Notes under the pieces: model-generated
What the model was told of the DNA's origin: nothing
The model's database searches: none
What the model saw: the letters and a program-made list of their open reading frames with translations, nothing else
NCBI RefSeq assembly: GCF_013408335.1
Contig: NZ_JACBZR010000001.1
Coordinates: 1,674,001-1,738,000 of the forward strand
From: Nocardioides panzhihuensis
GTDB lineage: Bacteria; Actinomycetota; Actinomycetes; Propionibacteriales; Nocardioidaceae
Length of the DNA stretch: 64,000 nt
Direction: 5' to 3'
Shown: in pieces, positions 25,975-34,222 of the stretch
Layout: each line of letters opens with the position of its first letter
Numbering within the stretch: position 1 is the first letter of the stretch
Translations under genes and position numbers: made by a program

Positions 25975-26976
25975 ATGGCGGTCGCGGCATCGACGGCCTC
26001 CCGCCCCGGGCTGGATCTCGGGTTCGGCGGACGGTGGACCCGGTTCGCCCTGCGCCGCGGTGGCCGGCTGCTGGTGTCGCTGTTCGTCCTGGTCACCGCG
26101 GCGTTCCTGATGATCCACCTGGTGCCGGGCGACCCGGTGCGGGCCGCGCTCGGGATGACGGCGCCGGCCGACCTCGTCGAGACGCGCCGGCACGAGCTCG
26201 GCCTCGACGACCCGCTGCTGACGCAGTATCTGCACTACCTCGGCGGCCTGTTCCGCGGTGATCTCGGGGAGTCGATCCAGACCCAGCTGCCGGTCGGCGA
26301 GACCATCGGCCGGCGGCTCGGCGCCACCGTCTCGCTCGGGCTGCTGGCCTTCGCTCTCGCCCTCCTGATCGCCGTCCCGCTCGGTGTCGCCGTGGCGGTC
26401 GCGACCCGGCGCGGGCGCCGGCAGCGTACGTCGCTGGGGTTCTCCTCCACCAGCGTCGTGCTCGGCTCCATCCCCGACTTCCTGGTCGGCGTGATCCTGG
26501 TGGCGGTCTTCGCGGTGGGTCTGGGCTGGTTCCCGGTCGCTGGCCGGACGGACGGTGCCGCCTCCTACGTGCTGCCGGTCCTGGCCCTCGCGATCGGCCC
26601 GGCGGCGGTGCTCGCCCGGATCGTACGCGTCGAGATGATCGCGGTGCTGGAGTCCGACTACGTCCGCACCGCACGAGCCAAACGGCTCCCGGCGCGCCGG
26701 ATCCACCTGGTCCACGCCCTGCCGAACGCGGTCACCGCGACGCTCACCCTCGGTGGGATGCTCCTGGCCGCCATGGTCGCGGGCACGGTGCTGGTCGAGA
26801 ACGTCTTCGCCTGGCCGGGGCTGGGGAGCACGATCGTCCAGTCGATCGTCACCAAGGACTATCCGGTCGTGCAGGGCACTGTGCTCGTCTACGGCGTCAT
26901 CGTGCTGGTGGTCAACACGCTCGTCGACGTCGCCCTCGCGCTCCTCGATCCCCGCTCGACGATCGGGGAGGCGTGA
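25975..26976 (+). CDS. Peptide ABC transporter permease, DppB type
   Basis: 333 aa with six membrane helices. The DppB/OppB N-terminus is present (LLVSLFVLVTAAFLMIHLVPGDP, RHELGLDDPLLTQYLHYLGGLFRGDLG), and the EAA loop reads RTARAKRLPARRIHLVHALPNAV. ATG 25975 has GGGAGGGG just upstream. Its stop overlaps the next start (TGATG). Confidence 0.92.
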   Translation: MAVAASTASRPGLDLGFGGRWTRFALRRGGRLLVSLFVLVTAAFLMIHLVPGDPVRAALGMTAPADLVETRRHELGLDDPLLTQYLHYLGGLFRGDLGESIQTQLPVGETIGRRLGATVSLGLLAFALALLIAVPLGVAVAVATRRGRRQRTSLGFSSTSVVLGSIPDFLVGVILVAVFAVGLGWFPVAGRTDGAASYVLPVLALAIGPAAVLARIVRVEMIAVLESDYVRTARAKRLPARRIHLVHALPNAVTATLTLGGMLLAAMVAGTVLVENVFAWPGLGSTIVQSIVTKDYPVVQGTVLVYGVIVLVVNTLVDVALALLDPRSTIGEA

Positions 26977-28829
26977 TGAGGGCCTTGCGTACGCCGGTAG
27001 GAGCCGTCGGCGCGGCGCTGCTCGCTGGGGTGCTGCTGCTCGCCGTCCTGGCTCCGGTGCTGGTCGGCGACCGGGCGGCCGTCGTCGACACCGACCAGCT
27101 GCTCGCCGGGCCGTCGGCGGAGCACTGGGTCGGCACCGACAACCTCGGCCGCGACCTGTTTCTGCGGGTGCTGGTCGCCACCAGGCTCTCGGTCAGCCTG
27201 GCACTGCTGGCGACGGCGATCGCGGTGAGCGTCGGGCTGGTGCTCGGCTCGCTGCCGTGGCTGCTCGGACCGCGGCTCGGGCGACCGGTGACGGCGCTGG
27301 TCAACATCCTGGTCGCCTTCCCCGGACTCCTCCTCGTCCTCTGCCTGGCCACCGTCTTCGGGGTCGGGACCCGCGGAGCGGTGCTGGCGATCGGGTTCGC
27401 CGGCGCACCGACCTTCGCCCGGCTGTGCCAGACGCTGATCGCGGGCATCGCCTCCCGTGACTACGTCGCGGCGGCGCAGATCGCGGGCCTGGGCCGGATC
27501 CGGATCCTGTGGCGACACGTGCTGCCCAACGTCGCCGAGCCGCTCGTCGTCAACGCCACCATCGGCGCCGGGGGCGCGCTGCTCGCCTTCGCCGGGCTCT
27601 CGTTCCTCGGTCTCGGTGTGCAGGCGCCCGCCTACGACTGGGGGCGGCTGATGCAGGACGGCCTCGCTGGGATCTACGTCCACCCGCTCGCGGCCCTGGC
27701 GCCGGGCATCGCGGTCGTCATCGCAGGACTGGCCTTCAACCTCACCGGAGAGGCGGTCGCCGGGGCGCTCGGCATCACGCCGGTCGTCGGGCCCCGGGCC
27801 TGGTCGGTGCCGGTCCGCTCGGCCCTCCCGAAGGAAGCCGCGCCTGCCGAGGACACGGTGCTCGACGTACGTGACCTCGTTGTCGCCTTCCCCGCTCCGT
27901 CGGCCCCGGTGACCCCCGTCCGCGGGGTGTCCCTCTCGCTGCGTACCGGCGAGGCCGTGGGGATCGTGGGGGAGTCCGGGTCGGGCAAGTCCCTGACCGC
28001 GCTCGCGGTCGCCCAGCTCGTCGAGGAGCCGGGCCGGGTCACCGGCGAGGTCACCTTCTGCGGCACCGACCTGAACGACGGCGGCCAGCACGACGACCTG
28101 CTCGGCACCTCGCTCGCGGTGGTGTTCCAGGACCCGATGACCTCGCTCAACCCGGCCATGCGGGTCGGCCGGCAGCTCGCCGAGGTGAGCCGCTTCCATC
28201 AGGGTCTCGGGTGGCGCGACGCGCTCGCCCGGGCCGTCGACCGGCTCCGGGCGGTGCATCTGCGAGACCCGGAACGGGCCGCCCACGCCTACCCGTTCGA
28301 GCTCTCCGGCGGCATGCGCCAGCGCGCCATGATCGGGATGGGCCTGATGGGCGCGCCGCGGCTGATCATCGCCGACGAGCCGACGACCGCGCTCGACGTC
28401 ACCGTCCAGAAGCAGGTCCTGAGGCTCCTGGAGGAAGTACGCCGCGAGCACGGCACCGCGCTTCTGCTGATCTCCCACGACGTCTCTGTCATCGGCGAGG
28501 TCTGCGACCGGGTGCTGGTGATGTACGCCGGCCGGATCGTCGAGGAGATCGCCGCCGCCGACCTCCGCTCCGGTGCCCGGCACCCCTACACCCGGGCGCT
28601 GGTCGCGGCGGTCCCGTCGATGACCACGGCTCTGGACGAGCCGTTGGCGACCATCCCCGGCCAGCCGGTCGACCCCGCTGCCATGCCGCCCGGATGTGCG
28701 TACGCCGCCCGGTGCCCGCTCGCCACCGACCGGTGCCTGAGCGAGGAGCCGGCGCTCGTCGACGGAGTGGCGTGCTGGCACGCCGGCGAGCCGCTACCGG
28801 TCGAGCTGGAGAAGCGGGTGAGGGTATGA
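26976..28829 (+). CDS. Fused DppC-type permease and DppD-type ATPase
   Basis: 617 aa. Residues 1-~265 form a DppC permease (ending LAFNLTGEAVAGALGITP; EAA loop region DYVAAAQIAGLGRIRILWRHVLPN). After a linker (~265-290) comes a complete ATPase: Walker A GIVGESGSGKSLT, Q-loop VVFQDPMTSLNP, signature LSGGMRQRA, Walker B LIIADEPTTALD, His-switch LISHDVS, and the oligopeptide-transporter C-terminus with CAYAARCPLATDRC. Genes are normally separate; such fusions are known in actinobacteria. ATG 26976 is preferred over GTG 26973. Confidence 0.93.
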   Translation: MRALRTPVGAVGAALLAGVLLLAVLAPVLVGDRAAVVDTDQLLAGPSAEHWVGTDNLGRDLFLRVLVATRLSVSLALLATAIAVSVGLVLGSLPWLLGPRLGRPVTALVNILVAFPGLLLVLCLATVFGVGTRGAVLAIGFAGAPTFARLCQTLIAGIASRDYVAAAQIAGLGRIRILWRHVLPNVAEPLVVNATIGAGGALLAFAGLSFLGLGVQAPAYDWGRLMQDGLAGIYVHPLAALAPGIAVVIAGLAFNLTGEAVAGALGITPVVGPRAWSVPVRSALPKEAAPAEDTVLDVRDLVVAFPAPSAPVTPVRGVSLSLRTGEAVGIVGESGSGKSLTALAVAQLVEEPGRVTGEVTFCGTDLNDGGQHDDLLGTSLAVVFQDPMTSLNPAMRVGRQLAEVSRFHQGLGWRDALARAVDRLRAVHLRDPERAAHAYPFELSGGMRQRAMIGMGLMGAPRLIIADEPTTALDVTVQKQVLRLLEEVRREHGTALLLISHDVSVIGEVCDRVLVMYAGRIVEEIAAADLRSGARHPYTRALVAAVPSMTTALDEPLATIPGQPVDPAAMPPGCAYAARCPLATDRCLSEEPALVDGVACWHAGEPLPVELEKRVRV

Positions 28830-29599
28830 GTGGCATGCGGTTCGACCAGGTCAGCGTCCGGTTCGGCCGCGCCCAGGTGCTCCACGAGGTCAGCCTGGAG
28901 GTGCCCGCCGGCACGATCGTCGGCCTGGTCGGGGAGTCCGGGTCGGGCAAGTCGACGCTCGCCAAGGCAGCCGTCGGACTGGTGCCGGTCAGCGGTGGGC
29001 ACATCCTGATCGAGAACAGCCTCGGCGACGGCACCCCGGCCGGTCGGCGCTCCCGGCGCCGGCGCCCTGGCGTCCAGATGGTCTTCCAGGATCCCTACTC
29101 CTCCCTCGACCCGCGGATGAGCGTCGGCGAGAGCATTGCCGAGGCGATGCCCGGACGGCCGTCGCGTGCCGAGAGGACGAGCGAGGTCGCCAGGCTCCTG
29201 GACCTGGTCCACCTCGATCCCGGCCGTGCCACCCAGCGCCCGGGCAGCCTCTCCGGTGGCCAGCGGCAGCGCGTCGCTCTGGCCCGGGCGCTCGCCGGGA
29301 AGCCGGAGGTGCTCATCGCCGACGAGATCACCTCGGCCCTCGACGTCTCGGTTCAGGGCGCCGTACTCAACCTCGTCCGGGAGATGCAGCGCGAGCTCGG
29401 GCTCTCGATGCTGTTCATCTCCCACAACCTGGCCGTCGTGCGCTACGTGGCCGACACGGTCGCGGTGATGAGCGAGGGACGCATCGTCGAGCACGGGCCG
29501 ACCGCCGACGTACTGGAGAACCCGACCCACGACTACACCCGAGAGCTTCTCGCCGCCGTACCGGGCGGGACTCCGCACACCCCCGAGAAGGAGATCTGA
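28826..29599 (+). CDS. Peptide ABC transporter ATPase, DppF type
   Basis: 257 aa. Walker A GLVGESGSGKSTLAKAA, Q-loop MVFQDPYSSLDPRMSV, signature LSGGQRQRVALARAL, Walker B VLIADEITSALDVSV (Ile in place of the usual Pro), H-loop FISHNLAVV. It lacks the Cys-rich oligopeptide C-terminal extension that its fused partner carries. ATGA overlap with the preceding gene. It completes the transporter as the second nucleotide-binding half. Confidence 0.93.
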   Translation: MSGMRFDQVSVRFGRAQVLHEVSLEVPAGTIVGLVGESGSGKSTLAKAAVGLVPVSGGHILIENSLGDGTPAGRRSRRRRPGVQMVFQDPYSSLDPRMSVGESIAEAMPGRPSRAERTSEVARLLDLVHLDPGRATQRPGSLSGGQRQRVALARALAGKPEVLIADEITSALDVSVQGAVLNLVREMQRELGLSMLFISHNLAVVRYVADTVAVMSEGRIVEHGPTADVLENPTHDYTRELLAAVPGGTPHTPEKEI

Positions 29600-30984
29600 T
29601 GACCATCGATTCCGCCCACTGGCTGGCCCGACTCACCGAGCTGACGAAGAAGCACGGCGTCCCTGGAGCCCAGCTCGGCATCCTCCGGGTCGGCCGCGAC
29701 GGCGCCGAGGACGAGCTGTTCACCACCGCCACCGGAGTGCTCCACCTCGGCACCGGCCAGCCCGCCACGACCGACTCGGTCTGGCAGATCGGCTCGATCT
29801 CCAAGGTCTGGACCGCGACCGTGGTGATGCAGCTGGTCGACGAGGGCAGGCTCGCTCTCGACACCCCGGTCAAGGAGATCATCGAGGACCTCGACCTGCG
29901 TGACCCGGAGGTCACCGAGAAGGTCACGATCCATCACCTGCTCACCCACACCAGCGGCATCGACGGCGACGTCTTCACCGACACCGGTCGCGGCGACGAC
30001 GTCCTGGAGAAGTACGCCGCCCGGCTCGGCGAGGCTGCCCAGAACCACCCGCTGGGGGCCACCTGGTCCTACTGCAACTCCGGCTACGTCCTGCTCGGCC
30101 GGGTCATCGAGGTGGTCACCGGGCAGACCTGGGACCAGGCGATGAGGGATCGGCTCTTCAGCCCGCTCGGCCTCACCCACACCGGCACCCTGCCGGAGGA
30201 GGCGATGGTCCACGCGGTCGCCATGGGCCATCTCGGCACCGGCGAGGACATCGCCCCTGCTCCGGTCTGGGGGCTGCCGCGCTCGGTCGGGCCGGCCGGC
30301 CTGATCACCGCGACCGCCGGCGACGTGCTCGCCTTCGCCCGGATGCACCTGACCGGCGGCTTGGCCAAGGACGGCACCAGGGTGCTCTCCGCCGAGTCCG
30401 TGGCGGCGATGGCTGACTTCCAGGTCGAGTGCCCGGAGAAGGACCTGCTAGGCGACTCCTGGGGACTGGGCTGGTTCCGCTGCGACTGGCACGGCGCCCG
30501 CGCTATCGGCCACGACGGCAACACCATCGGGCAGGCCGCGTTCCTGCGGCTGCTCCCCGAGGCCGGCATCGCGGTCTCGCTCAACACCAATGTCGCCAGC
30601 GCCATCGCGCTCTACCAGGACCTCTTCGAGGAGATCTTCGCCGAGCTCGCCGACGTACGCCTCCCGGACCGCTTCGAGGTCCCCGCCGACGCGCCGGAGG
30701 TCGACATCACGCCGTTCCTCGGCGAGTACTCCCGCGAGTCGGTGCTGGAGGAGGTCCTGGTCCTCGACGGCAGGCCGGTGATGCGTACGACCGTCTCGGG
30801 GCCCATCGCCGAGATCGAGGGGGCCTCCGAACCGGAGGTGCACGAGCTGGTCCCGGTCGCCGAGGCGATCTTCGCCGTCAAGCCCGACAAGTCCTCGGCG
30901 TACTTCCCCGTACGCTTCTACACGTTGCCGACCGGCGAGGAGTACCTCCACTTCGGCGCCCGCGCGACCCCGAAGAAGGCCTGA
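29599..30984 (+). CDS. Class-C beta-lactamase-like serine hydrolase, second copy
   Basis: 461 aa paralogue of the hydrolase at 22924. SxxK is SISK in WQIGSISKVWTATVVMQLV, YxN is SYCNSGYVLLG (Tyr-Cys-Asn instead of Tyr-Asn-Asn), and the third box is GHDGNTIGQAAFLRLL. It has the same C-terminal ~110-residue domain and no signal peptide. The shared WTxTxVMQLVDEG block indicates an in-operon duplication or common origin. It probably differs in substrate from the first copy. TGATG overlap with dppF. Confidence 0.82.
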   Translation: MTIDSAHWLARLTELTKKHGVPGAQLGILRVGRDGAEDELFTTATGVLHLGTGQPATTDSVWQIGSISKVWTATVVMQLVDEGRLALDTPVKEIIEDLDLRDPEVTEKVTIHHLLTHTSGIDGDVFTDTGRGDDVLEKYAARLGEAAQNHPLGATWSYCNSGYVLLGRVIEVVTGQTWDQAMRDRLFSPLGLTHTGTLPEEAMVHAVAMGHLGTGEDIAPAPVWGLPRSVGPAGLITATAGDVLAFARMHLTGGLAKDGTRVLSAESVAAMADFQVECPEKDLLGDSWGLGWFRCDWHGARAIGHDGNTIGQAAFLRLLPEAGIAVSLNTNVASAIALYQDLFEEIFAELADVRLPDRFEVPADAPEVDITPFLGEYSRESVLEEVLVLDGRPVMRTTVSGPIAEIEGASEPEVHELVPVAEAIFAVKPDKSSAYFPVRFYTLPTGEEYLHFGARATPKKA

Positions 30985-32121
30985 ATGCGTCAACCTCAGA
31001 TCGATCTCGACCGGCTCCTGGACGACATCCGGGAGCTGGTCGAGATCGAGTCACCATCCTCCGACCTGGACGCCGTCGCGCGCTCGGCCGAGGTCGTCGC
31101 GCGCCTCGGCGCAGCCCATCTCGGCGTCCCGCCGGAGCGTCTGGTCGTGGACGGGGCCACCCATCTGCGCTGGCGCTTCGGGCCCGGGCCGCACGTCCTG
31201 GTGCTCGGTCACCACGACACGGTCTGGCCCCACGGCACCCTGGAACGGATCCCGTACGCCGTCAGCGACGGTGTCCTGCGCGGCCCGGGCTGCTTCGACA
31301 TGCTCGCCGGGCTGGTCATGGCCTTCCACGCGGTGGCCGCGCTGCCGGCTCCCGACGGCGTCTGCGTCCTCGTCACGGGCGACGAGGAGCTCGGTTCGCC
31401 GTCCTCACGCGCGCTGATCGAGGCCGAGGCCCGGGAGGCGTCGGCCGTGCTCGTGCTCGAGGCCTCAGCGGACGGGGGAGCGCTCAAGACAGCCCGCAAG
31501 GGCACCTCGATGTACGAGATCGAGGTCGTCGGGCGCGCCGCTCACGCCGGCCTGGAGCCGGAGAAGGGCGTCAACGCGACCCTCGAGCTGGCCCACCAGG
31601 TGCCGGCGGTGGCCGCGCTCTTTGACCAGGCTGCGGGCACGACGGTGACGCCGACCTCCGCGACGGCGGGAACCACGCTCAACACGGTGCCCGGTGCGGC
31701 TCGGTTCACGGTCGACGTACGCGCCTGGAGCGGGGTCGAGCAGGAGCGGGTCGACGCCGGGATCCGCGCTCTGACGCCGGTGCTGGAGGGCGCCAAGCTG
31801 GTCGTGCACGGCGGGATCAACCGGCCACCGCTGGAGGAGGCGCTGTCGAAGGCGCTGTTCGAGCGCGCCGCCAAGGTCGCCGCCCGGCTCGGGCTGCCGG
31901 TGCCCGAACAGGCGGCCGTCGGCGGAGCCTCCGACGGCAACTTCGCCGCCGGGGTCGGCACGCCGACGCTCGACGGGCTCGGCGCGGTGGGTGGCGGGGC
32001 ACATGCGGAGGACGAGCACGTCCTGGTCGACCGGCTGGTCGACCGCACGGCCCTGCTGTACGGACTGCTGGCCGAGCTGCTGGTTGATCCTCCAGCCGAT
32101 CCTGCGGGAGGCAGGCCGTGA
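30985..32121 (+). CDS. M20-family metallo-amidohydrolase (putative N-succinyl-L-amino acid desuccinylase)
   Basis: 378 aa. Di-zinc site: LGHHDTVWP (His, Asp), GPGCFDMLAG (Asp), the catalytic Glu pair GDEELGSPSS, and a C-terminal His in GGGAHAEDEHV. The dimerisation/lid domain starts TARKGTSMYEIEVVGRAAHAG. Annotation alone would be glutamate carboxypeptidase/ArgE-like. Next to the GNAT and the racemase it fits the third step of the D-to-L route, removing succinate from N-succinyl-L-amino acids. It directly abuts the previous stop. Confidence 0.8.
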   Translation: MRQPQIDLDRLLDDIRELVEIESPSSDLDAVARSAEVVARLGAAHLGVPPERLVVDGATHLRWRFGPGPHVLVLGHHDTVWPHGTLERIPYAVSDGVLRGPGCFDMLAGLVMAFHAVAALPAPDGVCVLVTGDEELGSPSSRALIEAEAREASAVLVLEASADGGALKTARKGTSMYEIEVVGRAAHAGLEPEKGVNATLELAHQVPAVAALFDQAAGTTVTPTSATAGTTLNTVPGAARFTVDVRAWSGVEQERVDAGIRALTPVLEGAKLVVHGGINRPPLEEALSKALFERAAKVAARLGLPVPEQAAVGGASDGNFAAGVGTPTLDGLGAVGGGAHAEDEHVLVDRLVDRTALLYGLLAELLVDPPADPAGGRP

Positions 32122-32924
32122 CCGAGGCGTGGGGGGCATACGAACGGGCCGCTGCGGCTGCCCGGATCACCGTCCGTGAGCTCGACGACATCAGCGAGCT
32201 GCAACGGGCCGAGCGGGTGCTCGCCGGCATCTGGGGAGTGCCCGACAACCCGCCGCTCGGGTCCGAGCTGATGCGCGCGATGCGCAAGGCCGAGGGCTAC
32301 GTCGTAGGGGCGTTCGACTGTGCGGACGGGACCGACGGGACCGGCGGCGAGATGGTCGGTGTCTGCGTCGGGTTCCACTCGGTGCCGTCGGCCCGGGCGA
32401 TGCACAGCCACATCGCCGGCGTGGTCCCGGCGATGGCCGGCAGGCACGCCGGGTTCGCGCTCAAGCTGCACCAGCGGGCGTGGTGCCTGGAGCGCGGCAT
32501 CACGCTGATGGAGTGGACCTACGACCCGCTGGTGGCCCGCAACGCCTACTTCAATTTGGGCAAGCTGGGCGCGCGCGGCGCGGAGTACCTCCCGGACTTC
32601 TACGGCTCCATGGCCGACGGCATCAACGACGCCGAGGACGCCAGCGACCGGATCCTGGTGCACTGGCGCCTGGACTCACCGGAGGTGGCGGCCGCGTGCG
32701 ACGGGCGTCCGGCCGAGGTCGCCGATGCGGCCGGTGGATCGTGGGTCGAGATCCCCGCTGACATCGAGGCGCTGCGGATCTCCGACCCCGCCCAGGCCCG
32801 GGAGTGGCGTACGAAGGTCCGCGAGCAGCTGCTGAGCGGCCTGGAGTCGGGCCGACTGGCCGGCTTCGACCGCGACAAGGGCTATCTACTGGTCGGCACG
32901 ACCCCGACGGAAGGAACCGAATGA
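32118..32924 (+). CDS. COG3375-type GNAT (putative succinyl-CoA:D-amino acid N-succinyltransferase)
   Basis: 268 aa. The N-terminal GNAT-like core has LQRAERVLAGIWG, GEMVGVCVGFHSV, the acyl-CoA loop region MAGRHAGFALKLHQRAW, and TYDPLVARNAYFNLGKLGA. These blocks are characteristic of the GNAT family found beside N-succinylamino-acid racemases (Geobacillus type). The C-terminal ~80 residues (VEIPADIEAL to LLVGTTP) are also family-typical. Predicted to succinylate D-amino acids. ATG/GTG overlap with the M20 gene; ATGA overlap with the racemase. Confidence 0.75.
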   Translation: MTEAWGAYERAAAAARITVRELDDISELQRAERVLAGIWGVPDNPPLGSELMRAMRKAEGYVVGAFDCADGTDGTGGEMVGVCVGFHSVPSARAMHSHIAGVVPAMAGRHAGFALKLHQRAWCLERGITLMEWTYDPLVARNAYFNLGKLGARGAEYLPDFYGSMADGINDAEDASDRILVHWRLDSPEVAAACDGRPAEVADAAGGSWVEIPADIEALRISDPAQAREWRTKVREQLLSGLESGRLAGFDRDKGYLLVGTTPTEGTE

Positions 32925-34051
32925 AGCTGGAAGGCGTGGAGCTGCGCCGGGTGTCGATGCCGTTGGTGTCGCCGTTCCGGACCTCCTTCGGCACCCAGAC
33001 CGAGCGCGACATCCTGCTGTTGCGGGCGGTGACCTCGCAGAGCGAGGGCTGGGGCGAGTGCGTCGCGATGGCCGACCCGTTCTACTCGTCCGAGTACGTC
33101 GAGGCGACCGCCGACGTGCTCCGCCGGTTCCTGCTCCCGGCCCTGGCCGCGGCCCCCGGCGAGCTCGAGCAGCACGGGGCGTACGCGATCGGGAAGGTCC
33201 TGCATCCGTTCAAGGGACACCGGATGGCGAAGGCGGCGCTCGAGATGGCGGTGCTCGACGCGGAGTTGCGCGCGGCCGGGCGCTCCTGGGCGCGCGAGCT
33301 GGGCGCTGTGCACGATCGGGTGCCGAGCGGCGTCTCGGTCGGAATTTTCGACTCCGTCCCGCAGCTGCTGGAGGTGGTCGGCGGCTACCTGGACGCCGGC
33401 TATGTGCGGATCAAGCTCAAGATCGAGCCGGGCTGGGACATCGAGCCCGTCGCCGCGGTCCGGGAGCGCTTCGGTGACATCCCGCTGCAGGTCGACGCCA
33501 ACACCGCCTACACGCTGCGCGACGCCCGCCACCTGGCCCGGCTCGACCCGTTCGACCTGCTGCTCATCGAGCAGCCGCTGGAGGAGGAGGACGTGCTCGG
33601 CCACGCGACGCTCGCCCGCCAGATCCGCACGCCGGTCTGCCTCGACGAGTCGATCGTCTCGGCCCAGACCGCGGCCGCCGCGATCAGCATGGGCGCCTGC
33701 TCGATCATCAACATCAAGCCCGGCCGGGTGGGCGGCTACCTGGAGGCCGTACGCATCCACGACCTCGCTGCCGCGCACGGACTCGCGGTCTGGTGCGGTG
33801 GCATGGTCGAGACCGGCCTCGGTCGCGCGGCCAACGCCGCGCTCGGGGCGCTGCCGGGGTTCACGCTGCCCGGCGACATCTCCGCCTCCGACCGCTTCTA
33901 CCGCACCGACATCACCGAGCCGCTCACGATCGAGGACGGCCACATGACCGTCCCGACCGGGCCGGGCCTGGGTGTCACCCCGGTGCCCGAGGCGCTGGCG
34001 TCGTTCACCACCTCGACCGAATGGATCCCGCTCGGCTCAGCAAACACCTAA
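32921..34051 (+). CDS. N-succinylamino acid racemase / o-succinylbenzoate synthase-like enolase
   Basis: 376 aa of the enolase superfamily, MLE/OSBS subgroup. Active-site set: KxK in YVRIKLKIEPGWD, metal Asp in LQVDANTAYT, metal Glu in IEQPLEEED, metal Asp in CLDESIVSA, and the second-side base Lys in NIKPGRVGG. The capping domain motif PLVSPFRTSFGTQ is NSAR/OSBS-like. With no menaquinone genes nearby and a GNAT plus M20 partner, racemisation of N-succinyl-amino acids is the better reading than MenC. It is the last gene of the nine-gene operon. Confidence 0.87.
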   Translation: MKLEGVELRRVSMPLVSPFRTSFGTQTERDILLLRAVTSQSEGWGECVAMADPFYSSEYVEATADVLRRFLLPALAAAPGELEQHGAYAIGKVLHPFKGHRMAKAALEMAVLDAELRAAGRSWARELGAVHDRVPSGVSVGIFDSVPQLLEVVGGYLDAGYVRIKLKIEPGWDIEPVAAVRERFGDIPLQVDANTAYTLRDARHLARLDPFDLLLIEQPLEEEDVLGHATLARQIRTPVCLDESIVSAQTAAAAISMGACSIINIKPGRVGGYLEAVRIHDLAAAHGLAVWCGGMVETGLGRAANAALGALPGFTLPGDISASDRFYRTDITEPLTIEDGHMTVPTGPGLGVTPVPEALASFTTSTEWIPLGSANT

Positions 34052-34214
34052 GAGGTCGCGGGGGTAGGGGCGCCGTCGCGAGCGTCGCGAGACGGGCGCG
34101 ATGGCAAGGCGGAGCCTCGAATGCGGTCTGGTTGCACCGTCGAGAGGCGACAACGCAGCCAGCGTGCCCGTATCGCGGCGCGTAGCAGGCGGCCCTGCCC
34201 CCGCGACCTCTAAG
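34048..34214. repeat. Long terminal inverted repeats between racemase gene and pucR (MITE-like or giant hairpin)
   Basis: 22-nt arms at 34048-34069 and 34193-34214 match as inverted repeats with two mismatches (AGAGGTCGCGGGGG core), overlapping the racemase stop codon. Pairing continues inside: CGCGAGACGGGCGCGATGGC on the left resembles the complement of the right interior at ~17 of 20 positions. The ~167-bp element fills the whole intergenic gap. It could be a miniature transposable element or a terminator/attenuator; TA occurs at both edges. Confidence 0.65.
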
Positions 34215-34222
34215 ATGCGGGC

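Noticed and set aside
26889..28781. 630-codon antisense frame opposite the permease-ATPase gene
   Set aside because: Mirror of strongly biased coding sequence; composition is unlike any protein family, whereas the plus strand has complete ABC motifs.
32921..34051. MenC (menaquinone o-succinylbenzoate synthase) as sole function of the enolase
   Set aside because: No menaquinone genes nearby, and the neighbours are a COG3375-type GNAT and an M20 enzyme, the known NSAR context. OSBS side activity remains possible.
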